From contig NZ_QEST01000184.1 in the NCBI RefSeq assembly GCF_003311645.1, positions 248,001 to 312,000 of the forward strand: a stretch of 64,000 nucleotides of DNA, given 5' to 3'. The notes beneath the pieces were generated by a model. It was not told the origin of the DNA and made no database searches. It worked only from the letters and a program-made list of their open reading frames with translations. Within the stretch, counting starts at the first letter, position 1; each line of letters starts with the position of its first letter. The DNA comes from Streptomyces sp. PT12 (lineage in GTDB: Bacteria; Actinomycetota; Actinomycetes; Streptomycetales; Streptomycetaceae). Positions 34,509-42,367 of this stretch are shown here, one piece after another. The translations under genes were made by a program, and so were the position numbers.

Positions 34509-35435
34509 ATGAGAGTGCTGCTTCTGGGCGCCGGCGGGTACCTGGGCCGGTTCGTGGCCGACCGGCTGCTCGCCGACCCCGCCGTCCAGCTCACCGCGCT
34601 CGGCCGGGGCGACGACGCGGATGTGCGCTTCGACCTGTCCACCGGGAGCCCCGGCGCCCTGACGCGTTTCCTCGACGCCGTCCACCCCGGCGTCGTCGTC
34701 AACTGCGCGGGCGCCATCCGCGGCACGGCGAGCGAGCTGACCCGGCACAACACCGTGGCCACCGCGACCCTGTGCGAGTCGCTGCGGCGCAGCGGGTGCA
34801 GGGCGCGGCTCGTGCACCTGGGCTGCGCCGCGGAGTACGGCCCCTCGCAGAACGGCTCGTCGATCGCCGAGGACGCGGTGGCCAGGCCGGGCGGCCCCTA
34901 TGGCGTGAGCAAGCTGGCCGCCACCGAGCTCGTGCTCGGCTCGGGCCTCGACGCGATCGTGCTGCGGGTGTTCTCGCCGACCGGGCCCGGCACGCCCGCG
35001 GGGTCGCCGCTCGGCCGCCTCGCGGACTCGCTGCGCCGCGCGATGCAGCACGGCGACAGCGAGCTGAAGGTCGGCGGGCTCGGCGTGCAGCGCGACTTCG
35101 TGGACGTGCGCGATGTGGCGAGGGCCGCACACGCGGCCACGCTGTCCGCCGCGCAGGGGGTGGTCAACATCGGCACGGGCCACGCCGTTCGGCTGCGCGA
35201 CGCCGCGAGCGCGCTGGCCAGGATCTCGGGGTACACCGGGACGCTGCACGAGCTCGATGGGCCGCCCGCGCCCCGGCACCCCGAAGGGGTGGCGGTCGTT
35301 CCCTACCCCGACGGCTGCGGCGGCTGGCAGCAGGCCGATGTGCGCACCGCGCGCGACCGGCTCGGCTGGCGGGCCCGCATCGGCCTTGAGGAGTCGCTTG
35401 CCGACATCTGGATGGAGGCGGCCTGCCGGATGTGA
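34509..35435 (+). CDS. NAD-dependent epimerase/dehydratase
   Basis: 308-aa extended short-chain dehydrogenase. NAD-binding GAGGYLGRF at residues 7-15, the active-site Tyr-x3-Lys in YGVSKLAATEL, and VLRVFSPTGPGTPAGSPLG, RDFVDVRDVA are typical of nucleotide-sugar epimerases. ATG at 34509 follows AGGGAGG. It is third in the glycosyltransferase cassette (106-nt gap after the membrane protein), where it may supply or modify the sugar donor. Exact sugar unknown. Confidence 0.85.
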   Translation: MRVLLLGAGGYLGRFVADRLLADPAVQLTALGRGDDADVRFDLSTGSPGALTRFLDAVHPGVVVNCAGAIRGTASELTRHNTVATATLCESLRRSGCRARLVHLGCAAEYGPSQNGSSIAEDAVARPGGPYGVSKLAATELVLGSGLDAIVLRVFSPTGPGTPAGSPLGRLADSLRRAMQHGDSELKVGGLGVQRDFVDVRDVARAAHAATLSAAQGVVNIGTGHAVRLRDAASALARISGYTGTLHELDGPPAPRHPEGVAVVPYPDGCGGWQQADVRTARDRLGWRARIGLEESLADIWMEAACRM

Positions 35436-35491
35436 GGCCGTTGACCGAGGGGGGTGGCGGCCGTCTGCCCACAGGGTGGAACGGGTGTCTC

Positions 35492-35517
35492 GGAATGGGA
35501 CGGGCCGTGGCAGTGTT
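35492..35517 (+). promoter_or_regulatory. SigR-type promoter of moeZ
   Basis: GGAAT (35492-35496), 18-bp spacer, GTT (35515-35517): an exact match to the Streptomyces SigR consensus for thiol-oxidative stress. The expected start site is about 35 nt before the moeZ GTG. Confidence 0.6.
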
Positions 35518-35558
35518 GAACCACGAAGGACTGTCCCTCAAGACCCCACGGAGTCACC

Positions 35559-36737
35559 GTGTCGCTGCCACCCCTGGTAGAGCCGGCCGCCGAGCTCACC
35601 GTCGACGAGGTCCGCAGGTATTCGCGCCATCTGATCATTCCGGACGTCGGGATGGACGGGCAGAAGCGGCTGAAGAACGCCAAGGTGCTGTGCGTGGGCG
35701 CGGGCGGCCTGGGGTCTCCCGCGCTCATGTACCTGGCCGCGGCCGGGGTCGGCACGCTCGGCATCGTCGAGTTCGACGAGGTGGACGAGTCGAACCTCCA
35801 GCGGCAGATCATCCACAGCCAGGCCGACATCGGGAAGTCCAAGGCGCTCTCGGCCAAGGAGACCGTCCTCGGCATCAACCCGTATGTCCGGGTCAACGTG
35901 CACGAGGAGCGCCTTGACTCCTCCAACGTCATGGAGCTGTTCGCCGGGTACGACCTGATCGTCGACGGCACCGACAACTTCGCGACCCGCTACCTGGTCA
36001 ACGACGCGTGCGTGCTGCTGAACAAGCCGTATGTGTGGGGCTCCATCTACCGCTTCGACGGCCAGGCCTCGGTCTTCTGGTCCGAGCACGGCCCGTGCTA
36101 CCGCTGCCTCTACCCCGAGCCCCCGCCGCCCGGCATGGTGCCCTCGTGCGCCGAGGGCGGCGTGCTTGGCGTGCTGTGCGCGTCCGTCGGCTCGATCCAG
36201 GTCACCGAGGCCATCAAGGTGCTGACCGGCACGGGCGATTCGCTGGTCGGGCGGCTGATGATCTATGACGCCCTGGAGATGGCGTACCGGCAGGTCAAGG
36301 TCCGCAAGGACCCCGACTGCGCGGTGTGCGGCGAGAACCCCACGGTCACCGAGCTGATCGACTACGAGGCGTTCTGCGGCGTGGTCTCGGACGAGGCCCA
36401 GGCCGCCGCCGCGGGGTCCACGATCACCCCGGCGCAGCTCAAGGAGTGGATCGACGCCGACGAGAAGATCGACATCATCGACGTCCGCGAGCCCAACGAG
36501 TACGAGATCGTGTCCATCCCCGGCGCGCGGCTCGTTCCCAAGAACGAGTTCCTGATGGGCAACGCCCTCAGCGACCTGCCGCAGGACCGGCGGATCGTCT
36601 TGCACTGCAAGACGGGTGTCCGCTCCGCGGAAGTCCTCGCGGTGCTCAAGAACGCCGGGTTCGCGGACGCGGTGCACGTGGGCGGCGGCGTCATCGGCTG
36701 GGTGAACCAGATCGAGCCGCAGAAGCCCGTCTACTGA
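35559..36737 (+). CDS. moeZ: Adenylyltransferase/sulfurtransferase MoeZ
   Basis: 392-aa fusion of an E1-like adenylating domain and a rhodanese domain. It activates the C-terminus of ubiquitin-like sulfur carriers and passes sulfur to them, serving molybdopterin and other thio-metabolites. ATP site VGAGGLGSPALMYLAAAG, the Arg/Gln block DESNLQRQIIH, zinc pairs in CYRCLYP and CAVCGENP, Cys207 in LCASVGSIQ, and rhodanese Cys350 in HCKTGVRS are all present. GTG at 35559 has GGAG upstream. A SigR-type promoter precedes it. The molybdate uptake genes lie 4 kb downstream. Confidence 0.95.
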   Translation: MSLPPLVEPAAELTVDEVRRYSRHLIIPDVGMDGQKRLKNAKVLCVGAGGLGSPALMYLAAAGVGTLGIVEFDEVDESNLQRQIIHSQADIGKSKALSAKETVLGINPYVRVNVHEERLDSSNVMELFAGYDLIVDGTDNFATRYLVNDACVLLNKPYVWGSIYRFDGQASVFWSEHGPCYRCLYPEPPPPGMVPSCAEGGVLGVLCASVGSIQVTEAIKVLTGTGDSLVGRLMIYDALEMAYRQVKVRKDPDCAVCGENPTVTELIDYEAFCGVVSDEAQAAAAGSTITPAQLKEWIDADEKIDIIDVREPNEYEIVSIPGARLVPKNEFLMGNALSDLPQDRRIVLHCKTGVRSAEVLAVLKNAGFADAVHVGGGVIGWVNQIEPQKPVY

Positions 36738-36776
36738 GCGGTGTCCCACGGAGGGCGGGGCGGCCTGCGGCGTGGC

Positions 36777-38378
36777 TCAGCCGCCGCAGGTCAGCCCGGG
36801 CTCGGGGACCGTGCCGTCGAGCAGGTAGCGGTCGGTGACCGCGGTGACGCACGGGTCGCCGCTGCCATAGGCGCCATGGCCCTCGCCCTCGTAGGTGAGC
36901 AGCACCCCGACGCCCTCGCCGAGCGCCTGCCGCATGCGCTCGGCGCCCGCGTAGGGCGTGGCCGGGTCGCCTGTGGTGGCCAGCAGCAGGATGGGCGCGG
37001 CGCCCTCGGCCGACACCTCGGGCCGGTCGCTCTCGCCCGCCACGGGCCAGTGGGCGCACGCCAGCACCGACCACACCAGCTGGGGGCCGAAGACGGGTGA
37101 GGCCGCCTCGAACTCCGCGCGGTGCTCCGCCACGTCGTCCACGGTGAGGCGGGAGGCGAAGTCGGCGCAGTTGATGGCGTTGTTGGCGGCGTGGAGGTTG
37201 CGGTAACGGCCTTGGGCGTCGCGGCCGTTGTACTCCTCGGCGGCGGCGAGCAGCAGGTCGCCGCGGCCCTCGTCGAGCGCCTGGCGCAGCGCATCGGTCA
37301 GATAGGGCCAGGACGCCTCGGAGTAGAGCGCGGAGAGCAGGGCGGTCAGCGCCAGGCCCGCGGTCAGCTCGCGCTCGGTCGCGGTGGGCAGGGGGCGTTC
37401 GCGCAGCGCGTCGAGGAGGCCGTTGATGGCGTCGTACGCGGGCTGCCCCCCGCCGCCCGTGGGGCAGTCGGGCTCGGTGGCGGCGCAGTCGGCCAGGTAG
37501 TTGTCGAGGGCGAGCTGGAAGCCCTCGGCCTGGAGCAGCGCCCGCTCGGTGACATCCCTCGTGGGGTCGACGACGGCGTCGAAGACGGCGCGGCCCACGC
37601 GCTCGGGGAACAGGTGCGCGTAGACGGCGCCCAGCTTGGTGCCGTAGGAGACGCCGAAGTAGTGCAGCGCCTCGTCGCCGAGCGCGGCGCGCAGCAGGTC
37701 GAGGTCGCGGGCGGCGTCGCGCGTGGTGACGTGCGGCAGCAGGCGACCGGCGTTGGCCGCGCAGTCCTGGGCGTAGTCGCGGCCGTCGGCCAGGTGGGCG
37801 GCCTCCTCGTCGGGGGTGCGCGGGGGGCCGTCGTCCCGCTGGCCCGCGGCGTCGATCTCGGCGTCCGAGCGGCACACGACGCCCGCGCTCTCGCCCACGC
37901 CACGCGGGTCGAAGCTCACCAGGTCGAAGCCCCCGGCGCGCAGGGCCTCGTAACGGGCGGCGGCGCGGGGGAGCGTGGCCACCCCCGAGCCGCCCGGGCC
38001 CCCGAAGTTGAACACGAGCGATCCGACCCGGTCGGCCTCCGCGGTGGTGCGGGCGCGAATGACCGCGATGCCGATCGTTTCGCTGCCCTCGGGGTCGGCG
38101 TAGTCGAGCGGCACGGACAGCCGCGCGCACTCCCAGCCCTCGCCAGGGGCCTCGCCCGCGCCCTGGAGCGCGCTGGGCGCTGGGCACGTCGACCAGCGCA
38201 GGGTCTGCTCGGTGAACTCGGCGGGCAGCGCGGGCTCGAAGGCCGCATCGGGCCCGGGCGTCGCGTCCGCCTCGGGTATCCCGAGCGCCGCGGGGGGCTC
38301 GCCCCCTCCGCTGCACGCCCCCACCGCGACCGCCATGGCCACGGCCAGGGCCGCCGCCCGTGTCCCACCCCGGCGCAT
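36777..38378 (-). CDS. S33-type alpha/beta hydrolase lipoprotein (tripeptidyl aminopeptidase-like)
   Basis: 533-aa secreted hydrolase. The signal peptide ends in the lipobox VGAC (Cys about residue 22). Serine nucleophile in FGVSYGTKLGA, oxyanion FNFGGPGGSGV with VSFDPRGVG, acid in TTGDPATPY, and catalytic His in EGEGHGAYG match the mycelial tripeptidyl-aminopeptidase/SlpD-E group. Paired cysteines at the C-terminus (CVTAV and GLTCGG) may be bonded. ATG at 38378 follows GAGGGG. It is a close paralogue of the next gene; both are leftward. Confidence 0.88.
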   Translation of the reverse strand: MRRGGTRAAALAVAMAVAVGACSGGGEPPAALGIPEADATPGPDAAFEPALPAEFTEQTLRWSTCPAPSALQGAGEAPGEGWECARLSVPLDYADPEGSETIGIAVIRARTTAEADRVGSLVFNFGGPGGSGVATLPRAAARYEALRAGGFDLVSFDPRGVGESAGVVCRSDAEIDAAGQRDDGPPRTPDEEAAHLADGRDYAQDCAANAGRLLPHVTTRDAARDLDLLRAALGDEALHYFGVSYGTKLGAVYAHLFPERVGRAVFDAVVDPTRDVTERALLQAEGFQLALDNYLADCAATEPDCPTGGGGQPAYDAINGLLDALRERPLPTATERELTAGLALTALLSALYSEASWPYLTDALRQALDEGRGDLLLAAAEEYNGRDAQGRYRNLHAANNAINCADFASRLTVDDVAEHRAEFEAASPVFGPQLVWSVLACAHWPVAGESDRPEVSAEGAAPILLLATTGDPATPYAGAERMRQALGEGVGVLLTYEGEGHGAYGSGDPCVTAVTDRYLLDGTVPEPGLTCGG

Positions 38379-38486
38379 TCGCCAACCCCCTCGCACGCCA
38401 CGTTCCCCTGCGAGGCTACCCGCACCGGCGCGTCGCGGTCGCGAACGGTCAGGGGCGCGGGGCGCGTTCGCCCGCGCCGGAGGGGT

Positions 38487-38525
38487 CAGTCACACCTGTC
38501 AGTCACACGTGTCAGTCACACGTGT
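38487..38525. repeat. Three 13-bp tandem repeats at a gene 3' end
   Basis: Three copies of CAGTCACAC[C/G]TGT at 38487, 38500 and 38513. The rightmost copy and its junction encode the end and stop codon of the leftward lipoprotein hydrolase (TGA at 38514-38512). Likely local duplication of the stop region. Confidence 0.85.
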
Positions 38526-40134
38526 CGCCGTTGTCGGGGAGGTCGCCGCGCAGGAGGTAGGCGTTGGTCTTGTCGACGACGCAGTCGTTGCCGCTCGTGT
38601 ACGCGCCATGGCCCTCGCCGTCGAACGTGAGGGCGACGGCGACGTCCTCGCCGCCCAGCGCCTTCTGCATGTGCTCGGTGCCCTGGAACGGGGTCGCGGG
38701 GTCGCCCGTCGTGCCGATCAGCAGCATCGTGCGCGCGCCCTCGGCCTTGACCGCCGGGTGCGGGCGGTCGCCCCTGACCGGCCAGTGCGTGCAGTTGAGC
38801 AGCGACCAGGCCATCGGGGGGCCGAAGACGGCCGACGCGTCGTCGAACGCGTCGCGCACGCGCCTGACATCGGCGTCCGTGTAGCGCTCGCTGGAGTCGG
38901 CGCAGTTGATCGCGGTGAGGGAGGACTGGAGGGTGCTGTAGGTGCCGTCGGGGTTGCGGCCGTTCATCGCGTCGCCGAGGGCAAGCAGCACGGTGCCGTC
39001 GGGCCGCTCCTCGGACAGCGCGTCGTCGAGGCCCTGGGTGAGATAGGGCCAGAAGTCCTCGGAGTAGAGCGACTGCGCGATGCCGCCCCAGGCCAGCGAC
39101 TCGGTCAGCCGCCTGTCGTCGGGGTCCTGGGTGCGCATGGGGCGTTCGCGCAGCCGGTGCAGCAGGTCGCTCAGCCGGTCCTCGGCCTCGTCGCGGTCGT
39201 CGCCCAGGGGGCAGTTCTCGCTCTCGGCGCAGCGGTCGATGTAGGTGTCGAGGGCCAGCTGGAAGCCCTTCGTCTGGGCCAGCGCGCCCTGTTCGGCCGT
39301 GCCTGTGGGGTCGACGACGGCGTCGAAGACGGCGCGGCCGACGCGGCGCGGGAAGAGGTGCGCGTAGACGGCGCCGAGCTCGGTGCCGTAACTGACGCCG
39401 AAGTAGTGCAGCCTGCGGTCGCCGAGCACCCGGCGCAGCAGGTCCATGTCGCGCGCGGTGGCCTCGGTGGTGAGGTGCGGCAGCAGGTCGCCCGCCGACT
39501 CCTCGCAGCCCTGGGCGAACTCCCTGAGCCGGTCGTTGAGCTGGCGCCGCTGATTGGCGTTCTCGGGCACGGGGTCGGCCGCGAAGTAGCGGTCGAGGCC
39601 CTTGGGGTCGAGGCAGTTGACGCCCTCGCTGTCGCCGACGCCGCGCGGGTCGAAGCTGACGAGGTCGTAACGCCGGTGCAGATCGCGGTAGTCCTGGCCG
39701 AACGCGGGCAGCGTGAGAACGCCGGAGCCCCCGGGCCCGCCGAAGTTGAAGATCAGGGAGCCGATCCGTTCGTCGCCGCGCTCGTGGGCCTTCGACCTGA
39801 TCAGCGCGATGTCGAGGGTGTCGCCCTCGGGGGAGCGGTAGTCCACGGGCGCCCGCATCGTGGCGCACTCCCACTCGGTGCCGTCGGGCAGCGGGCTGGG
39901 CGACATCTGCTCGTCGCCCTGGGACGCGTCGGGCGCCTCGCAGCGCGACCAGTCGAGGGACTGCCCCGTGAGGGAGTCGGGCAGGTCCGAGGTGTCGGCG
40001 GGCTCCGACCTGGCCGCGGGCGCCGAGCCGAGTCCGCGCCCGCCGCGTTCGATCCCCGAGCACGCGGGAACGGCCAGCAGCGCGCAGGCGGTCGCCAGGG
40101 CGGCGCAGGGGAGGGCCAGTCGGGCTCGGATCAT
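38512..40134 (-). CDS. S33-type alpha/beta hydrolase lipoprotein (tripeptidyl aminopeptidase-like)
   Basis: 540-aa paralogue of the preceding gene with the same layout: signal peptide and lipobox VPAC, FNFGGPGGSGVLTLP, VSFDPRGVGDSEG, nucleophile FGVSYGTELGAVYAHLF, acid TTGDPATPF, and His in DGEGHGAYTSG; C-terminal Cys in GDTCD. ATG at 40134 has GGGAG 8 nt upstream; an ATG 15 nt earlier is less good. These enzymes cleave peptides from extracellular substrates, such as propeptides. The stop codon lies in a 13-bp tandem repeat. Confidence 0.88.
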   Translation of the reverse strand: MIRARLALPCAALATACALLAVPACSGIERGGRGLGSAPAARSEPADTSDLPDSLTGQSLDWSRCEAPDASQGDEQMSPSPLPDGTEWECATMRAPVDYRSPEGDTLDIALIRSKAHERGDERIGSLIFNFGGPGGSGVLTLPAFGQDYRDLHRRYDLVSFDPRGVGDSEGVNCLDPKGLDRYFAADPVPENANQRRQLNDRLREFAQGCEESAGDLLPHLTTEATARDMDLLRRVLGDRRLHYFGVSYGTELGAVYAHLFPRRVGRAVFDAVVDPTGTAEQGALAQTKGFQLALDTYIDRCAESENCPLGDDRDEAEDRLSDLLHRLRERPMRTQDPDDRRLTESLAWGGIAQSLYSEDFWPYLTQGLDDALSEERPDGTVLLALGDAMNGRNPDGTYSTLQSSLTAINCADSSERYTDADVRRVRDAFDDASAVFGPPMAWSLLNCTHWPVRGDRPHPAVKAEGARTMLLIGTTGDPATPFQGTEHMQKALGGEDVAVALTFDGEGHGAYTSGNDCVVDKTNAYLLRGDLPDNGDTCD

Positions 40135-40217
40135 GAGGCGGGCTCCCATCCTTCGCGCCGACAGGTCCTTCAGCCACATCGTCGGCGCGCGCCCGGCGCG
40201 TTCGCACGCGGGCGGCG

Positions 40218-41012
40218 TCAACCGGGTGATGTGCGCCCCGGCGCGAGCCAGCGCCCGCGCAGCGCGATCAGCACCGCGGCCGCCACCGCGAGCAGCACGA
40301 GCGAGACGGCGGTGGCGCCCGCGGGGTCGTCCTGGAGCAGCAGGTACACCTTGAGGGGCAGCGTCTGGGTGGCGCCAGGCAGGTTCCCCGCGAAGGTGAT
40401 CGTCGCCCCGAACTCGCCCAGCGCGCGCGCCCAGCACAGCGCCGCGCCCGCGGCGAGCGCCGGGCCGACCATGGGCAGGGTGACCAGGCGCAGCGTGGTC
40501 AGCGGACCGGCGCCCATGGTGGCGGCGGCCTCCTCGTAGTGCGGCTCGAGCCCGGAGAGCGCGCCCTCCAGGCTGATCACCAGGAACGGCATGGACACGA
40601 AGACGGCCGCGACCACCGCCCCCGCGGTCGAGAACGGCAGCCGCACGCCGAGCGATTCGAGCGGCCCGCCGAGCAGCCCGCGCCGCCCCAGGCCCTGGAG
40701 CAGCGCGACCCCGGCGACCGTCGGCGGCAGCACCATCGGCAGCAGCACCAGGGAGCGCACGAGCGTCTTGCCGCGAAACTCGGCCCGGGCCAGCAGCCAG
40801 GCGAGCGGCACGCCGAACGCCAGCGAGATCACCAGCGCCCACCCCGACACCAGCAGCGACAGGCGCAGCGCCTCGGTCACCGCGGGGTCGGTGAGCCGTT
40901 CGCGAAGGCCCGACCAGGGCGCGTCGGCCACGATGCCGAGCAGCGGCGTCAGCAGGAACGCCACCCCGAGCAGCGCGGGGACGGCCAGGGTGAGGGGTGG
41001 GCTGCGCCTCAC
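40218..41012 (-). CDS. modB: Molybdate ABC transporter permease
   Basis: About 264-aa inner-membrane permease with roughly six hydrophobic segments. The cytoplasmic EAA loop that contacts the ATPase is EEAAATMGAGPLTTLRLVTLP, given here as EEAAATMGAG-x9; the ModB-typical LARAEFRGK and LPPTVAGVALLQGLG are present, as is GEFGATITFAGN. Start is uncertain: GTG 41012 is used, TTG 41039 is in frame, and both lie in short repeats derived from the modA stop region. Third gene after the regulator and modA. No modC ATPase follows. Confidence 0.88.
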   Translation of the reverse strand: MRRSPPLTLAVPALLGVAFLLTPLLGIVADAPWSGLRERLTDPAVTEALRLSLLVSGWALVISLAFGVPLAWLLARAEFRGKTLVRSLVLLPMVLPPTVAGVALLQGLGRRGLLGGPLESLGVRLPFSTAGAVVAAVFVSMPFLVISLEGALSGLEPHYEEAAATMGAGPLTTLRLVTLPMVGPALAAGAALCWARALGEFGATITFAGNLPGATQTLPLKVYLLLQDDPAGATAVSLVLLAVAAAVLIALRGRWLAPGRTSPG

Positions 41013-41016
41013 GGGG

Positions 41017-41069
41017 GGCTCACGCGGGGGCTCACGCAAGGGCTCACGGGTGGCTCGTGGCGGCTCACG
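41017..41069. repeat. GGCTCACG repeats spanning modA stop and modB start
   Basis: GGCTCACG at 41017, 41029, 41041 and 41062 with a degenerate copy (GGCTCGTG) at 41052; 10-12-bp periods. The copy at 41062 holds the modA stop codon (41067-41065), and the run reaches the likely modB start. Confidence 0.75.
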
Positions 41070-41856
41070 GGGCGAGGAAGCCCGCGTCGTTCAGCAGGGC
41101 CTGGGCCTCGGCGCCGTTGAGCCATTCCACGAACGCGGCCGCCTCGTCGGGGCTGTCCGCGCCGTCGAGGGTGGCGGCGGGGTACTCGGCGACGGTGTTC
41201 TGCTCCTCGGGGATCGGCACGGTGAGCACGTCGTCCCCCGCCGATGCGGCGTCGGTGACATAGACGAGGCCCGCGTCCGCCTCGCCCAGCTGGACCTTGC
41301 CGAGCACGGCCCTGACGTTGGGCTCCTCGGAGTCGGGCCGCGCGTCGACGCCCGCGCGGTCGAGGATCTCGCGCCCGTAGCGGCCCGCGGGGACCTCGGG
41401 GGCGGCGAGCACCAGGTTGATGGCGGGGTCGGCGAGGTCGTCGATGGCGTCGATGCCCGCGGGGTTGCCGGGCGGGGTGACGATCGTCAGCTCGTTGCGG
41501 GCGATCACGGTGGGCTCGCCGGTCTCGCCCTCGACGCCCGCCATGGTCTCGGTGTCGGCGGTGACCAGCACATCGGCGGGCACGCCCTGGGTGACCTGGG
41601 CCGCGAGCTCCTGGGAGCCCGCGAAGGAGAAGCGCACGGTGACGCCGGGGCTGGCCTCCTCGTAGAGCGCGCCCGCCACCTCGAACACGTCGGTCAGCGA
41701 GGCCGCGGCCAGCACGGTCAGCGTCGTCTCGCCGCCCGCGCCGCCTCCCTCGCCCTCGTCGTCGTCCGCGTCGTCGGAGCCGCAGGCCGCGAGCGGCAGC
41801 GCGAGCGGCACGAGCAGCAGTGCGGCGGCCAGGCGCCGCGGGATGCGCGTGGACAC
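41065..41856 (-). CDS. modA: Molybdate-binding lipoprotein
   Basis: 263-aa periplasmic-type binding protein. Signal peptide with lipobox LAAC (Cys about 25), then an acidic/Gly linker. Oxyanion-binding motifs of ModA: LAAASLTDVFEV, FSFAGSQELAAQV, GVPADVLVTAD, and the late LVYVTDAASAGDDV region. It captures molybdate (or tungstate) for the ModB permease. GTG at 41856 follows GGAGGGG and lies 23 nt after the regulator stop, so they share a transcript. Confidence 0.92.
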   Translation of the reverse strand: MSTRIPRRLAAALLLVPLALPLAACGSDDADDDEGEGGGAGGETTLTVLAAASLTDVFEVAGALYEEASPGVTVRFSFAGSQELAAQVTQGVPADVLVTADTETMAGVEGETGEPTVIARNELTIVTPPGNPAGIDAIDDLADPAINLVLAAPEVPAGRYGREILDRAGVDARPDSEEPNVRAVLGKVQLGEADAGLVYVTDAASAGDDVLTVPIPEEQNTVAEYPAATLDGADSPDEAAAFVEWLNGAEAQALLNDAGFLAP

Positions 41857-41879
41857 GTGACTGATCCCCTCCGGCCTTC

Positions 41880-42287
41880 TCAGGCCCTGTCGATGTGCAC
41901 GCTCGTGGCCTTGACGCGGGCCACGGCCTCCATGCCGACGGCAAGGCCCAGCTCCTCGACGGCCTCGCGCGTCAGCAGCGAGACCAGCCGGTGGGGACCG
42001 GCCTGGATCTCGACCTGCGCGGCGACGTCGCCGAGCGTGACGGCGGTGATGATGCCGGGGAAGGCGTTGCGCGCTGTGGTGTAGGGCTCGTCCCCTTCGG
42101 CACCCCTGCCGCTCGGCGCCTCGCCCGCGAGCGCGACGGCGAACGTCGCGAGGTCGGGGCCGTCTATCAGCCGCCGCCCCGCCTCGTCGCGCCGGGTGGG
42201 CAGCCGCCCGGCGTCCGCCCAGCGCCGCACCGTGTCGGGGCTCACCCCGAGCAGCCGCGCCGCCCGCCCCATGCTGTAGGACCGCAT
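41880..42287 (-). CDS. Molybdate-responsive regulator (HTH plus TOBE/Mop domain)
   Basis: 135-aa protein joining a MerR/excisionase-like helix-turn-helix (YSMGRAARLLGVSPDTVRRW, then ADAGRLPTRRDEAGRR) to a C-terminal molybdate-binding TOBE domain (ARNAFPGIITAVTLGDVAAQ, VARVKATSVHIDRA). It likely senses molybdate and controls the operon it heads (then modA and modB). ATG at 42287 is supported by a TAGGGT box 7 nt upstream. GGGACCCTAG, present at 42292-42301 and again at 42362-42371, may be a regulatory site. Confidence 0.88.
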   Translation of the reverse strand: MRSYSMGRAARLLGVSPDTVRRWADAGRLPTRRDEAGRRLIDGPDLATFAVALAGEAPSGRGAEGDEPYTTARNAFPGIITAVTLGDVAAQVEIQAGPHRLVSLLTREAVEELGLAVGMEAVARVKATSVHIDRA

Positions 42288-42294
42288 GTGCGGG

Positions 42295-42300
42295 ACCCTA
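42295..42300 (-). promoter_or_regulatory. Putative -10 (TAGGGT) of the mod operon, leaderless layout
   Basis: TAGGGT on the minus strand ends 7 nt before ATG 42287 and lies inside the GGGACCCTAG sequence that is repeated 70 bp upstream. Confidence 0.45.
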
Positions 42301-42367
42301 GGCGTTTCGGACCCGCAGACACAAGGGGACTCCGGATCCTGGGCTCGCAACTGCGGGGCAGGGGACC

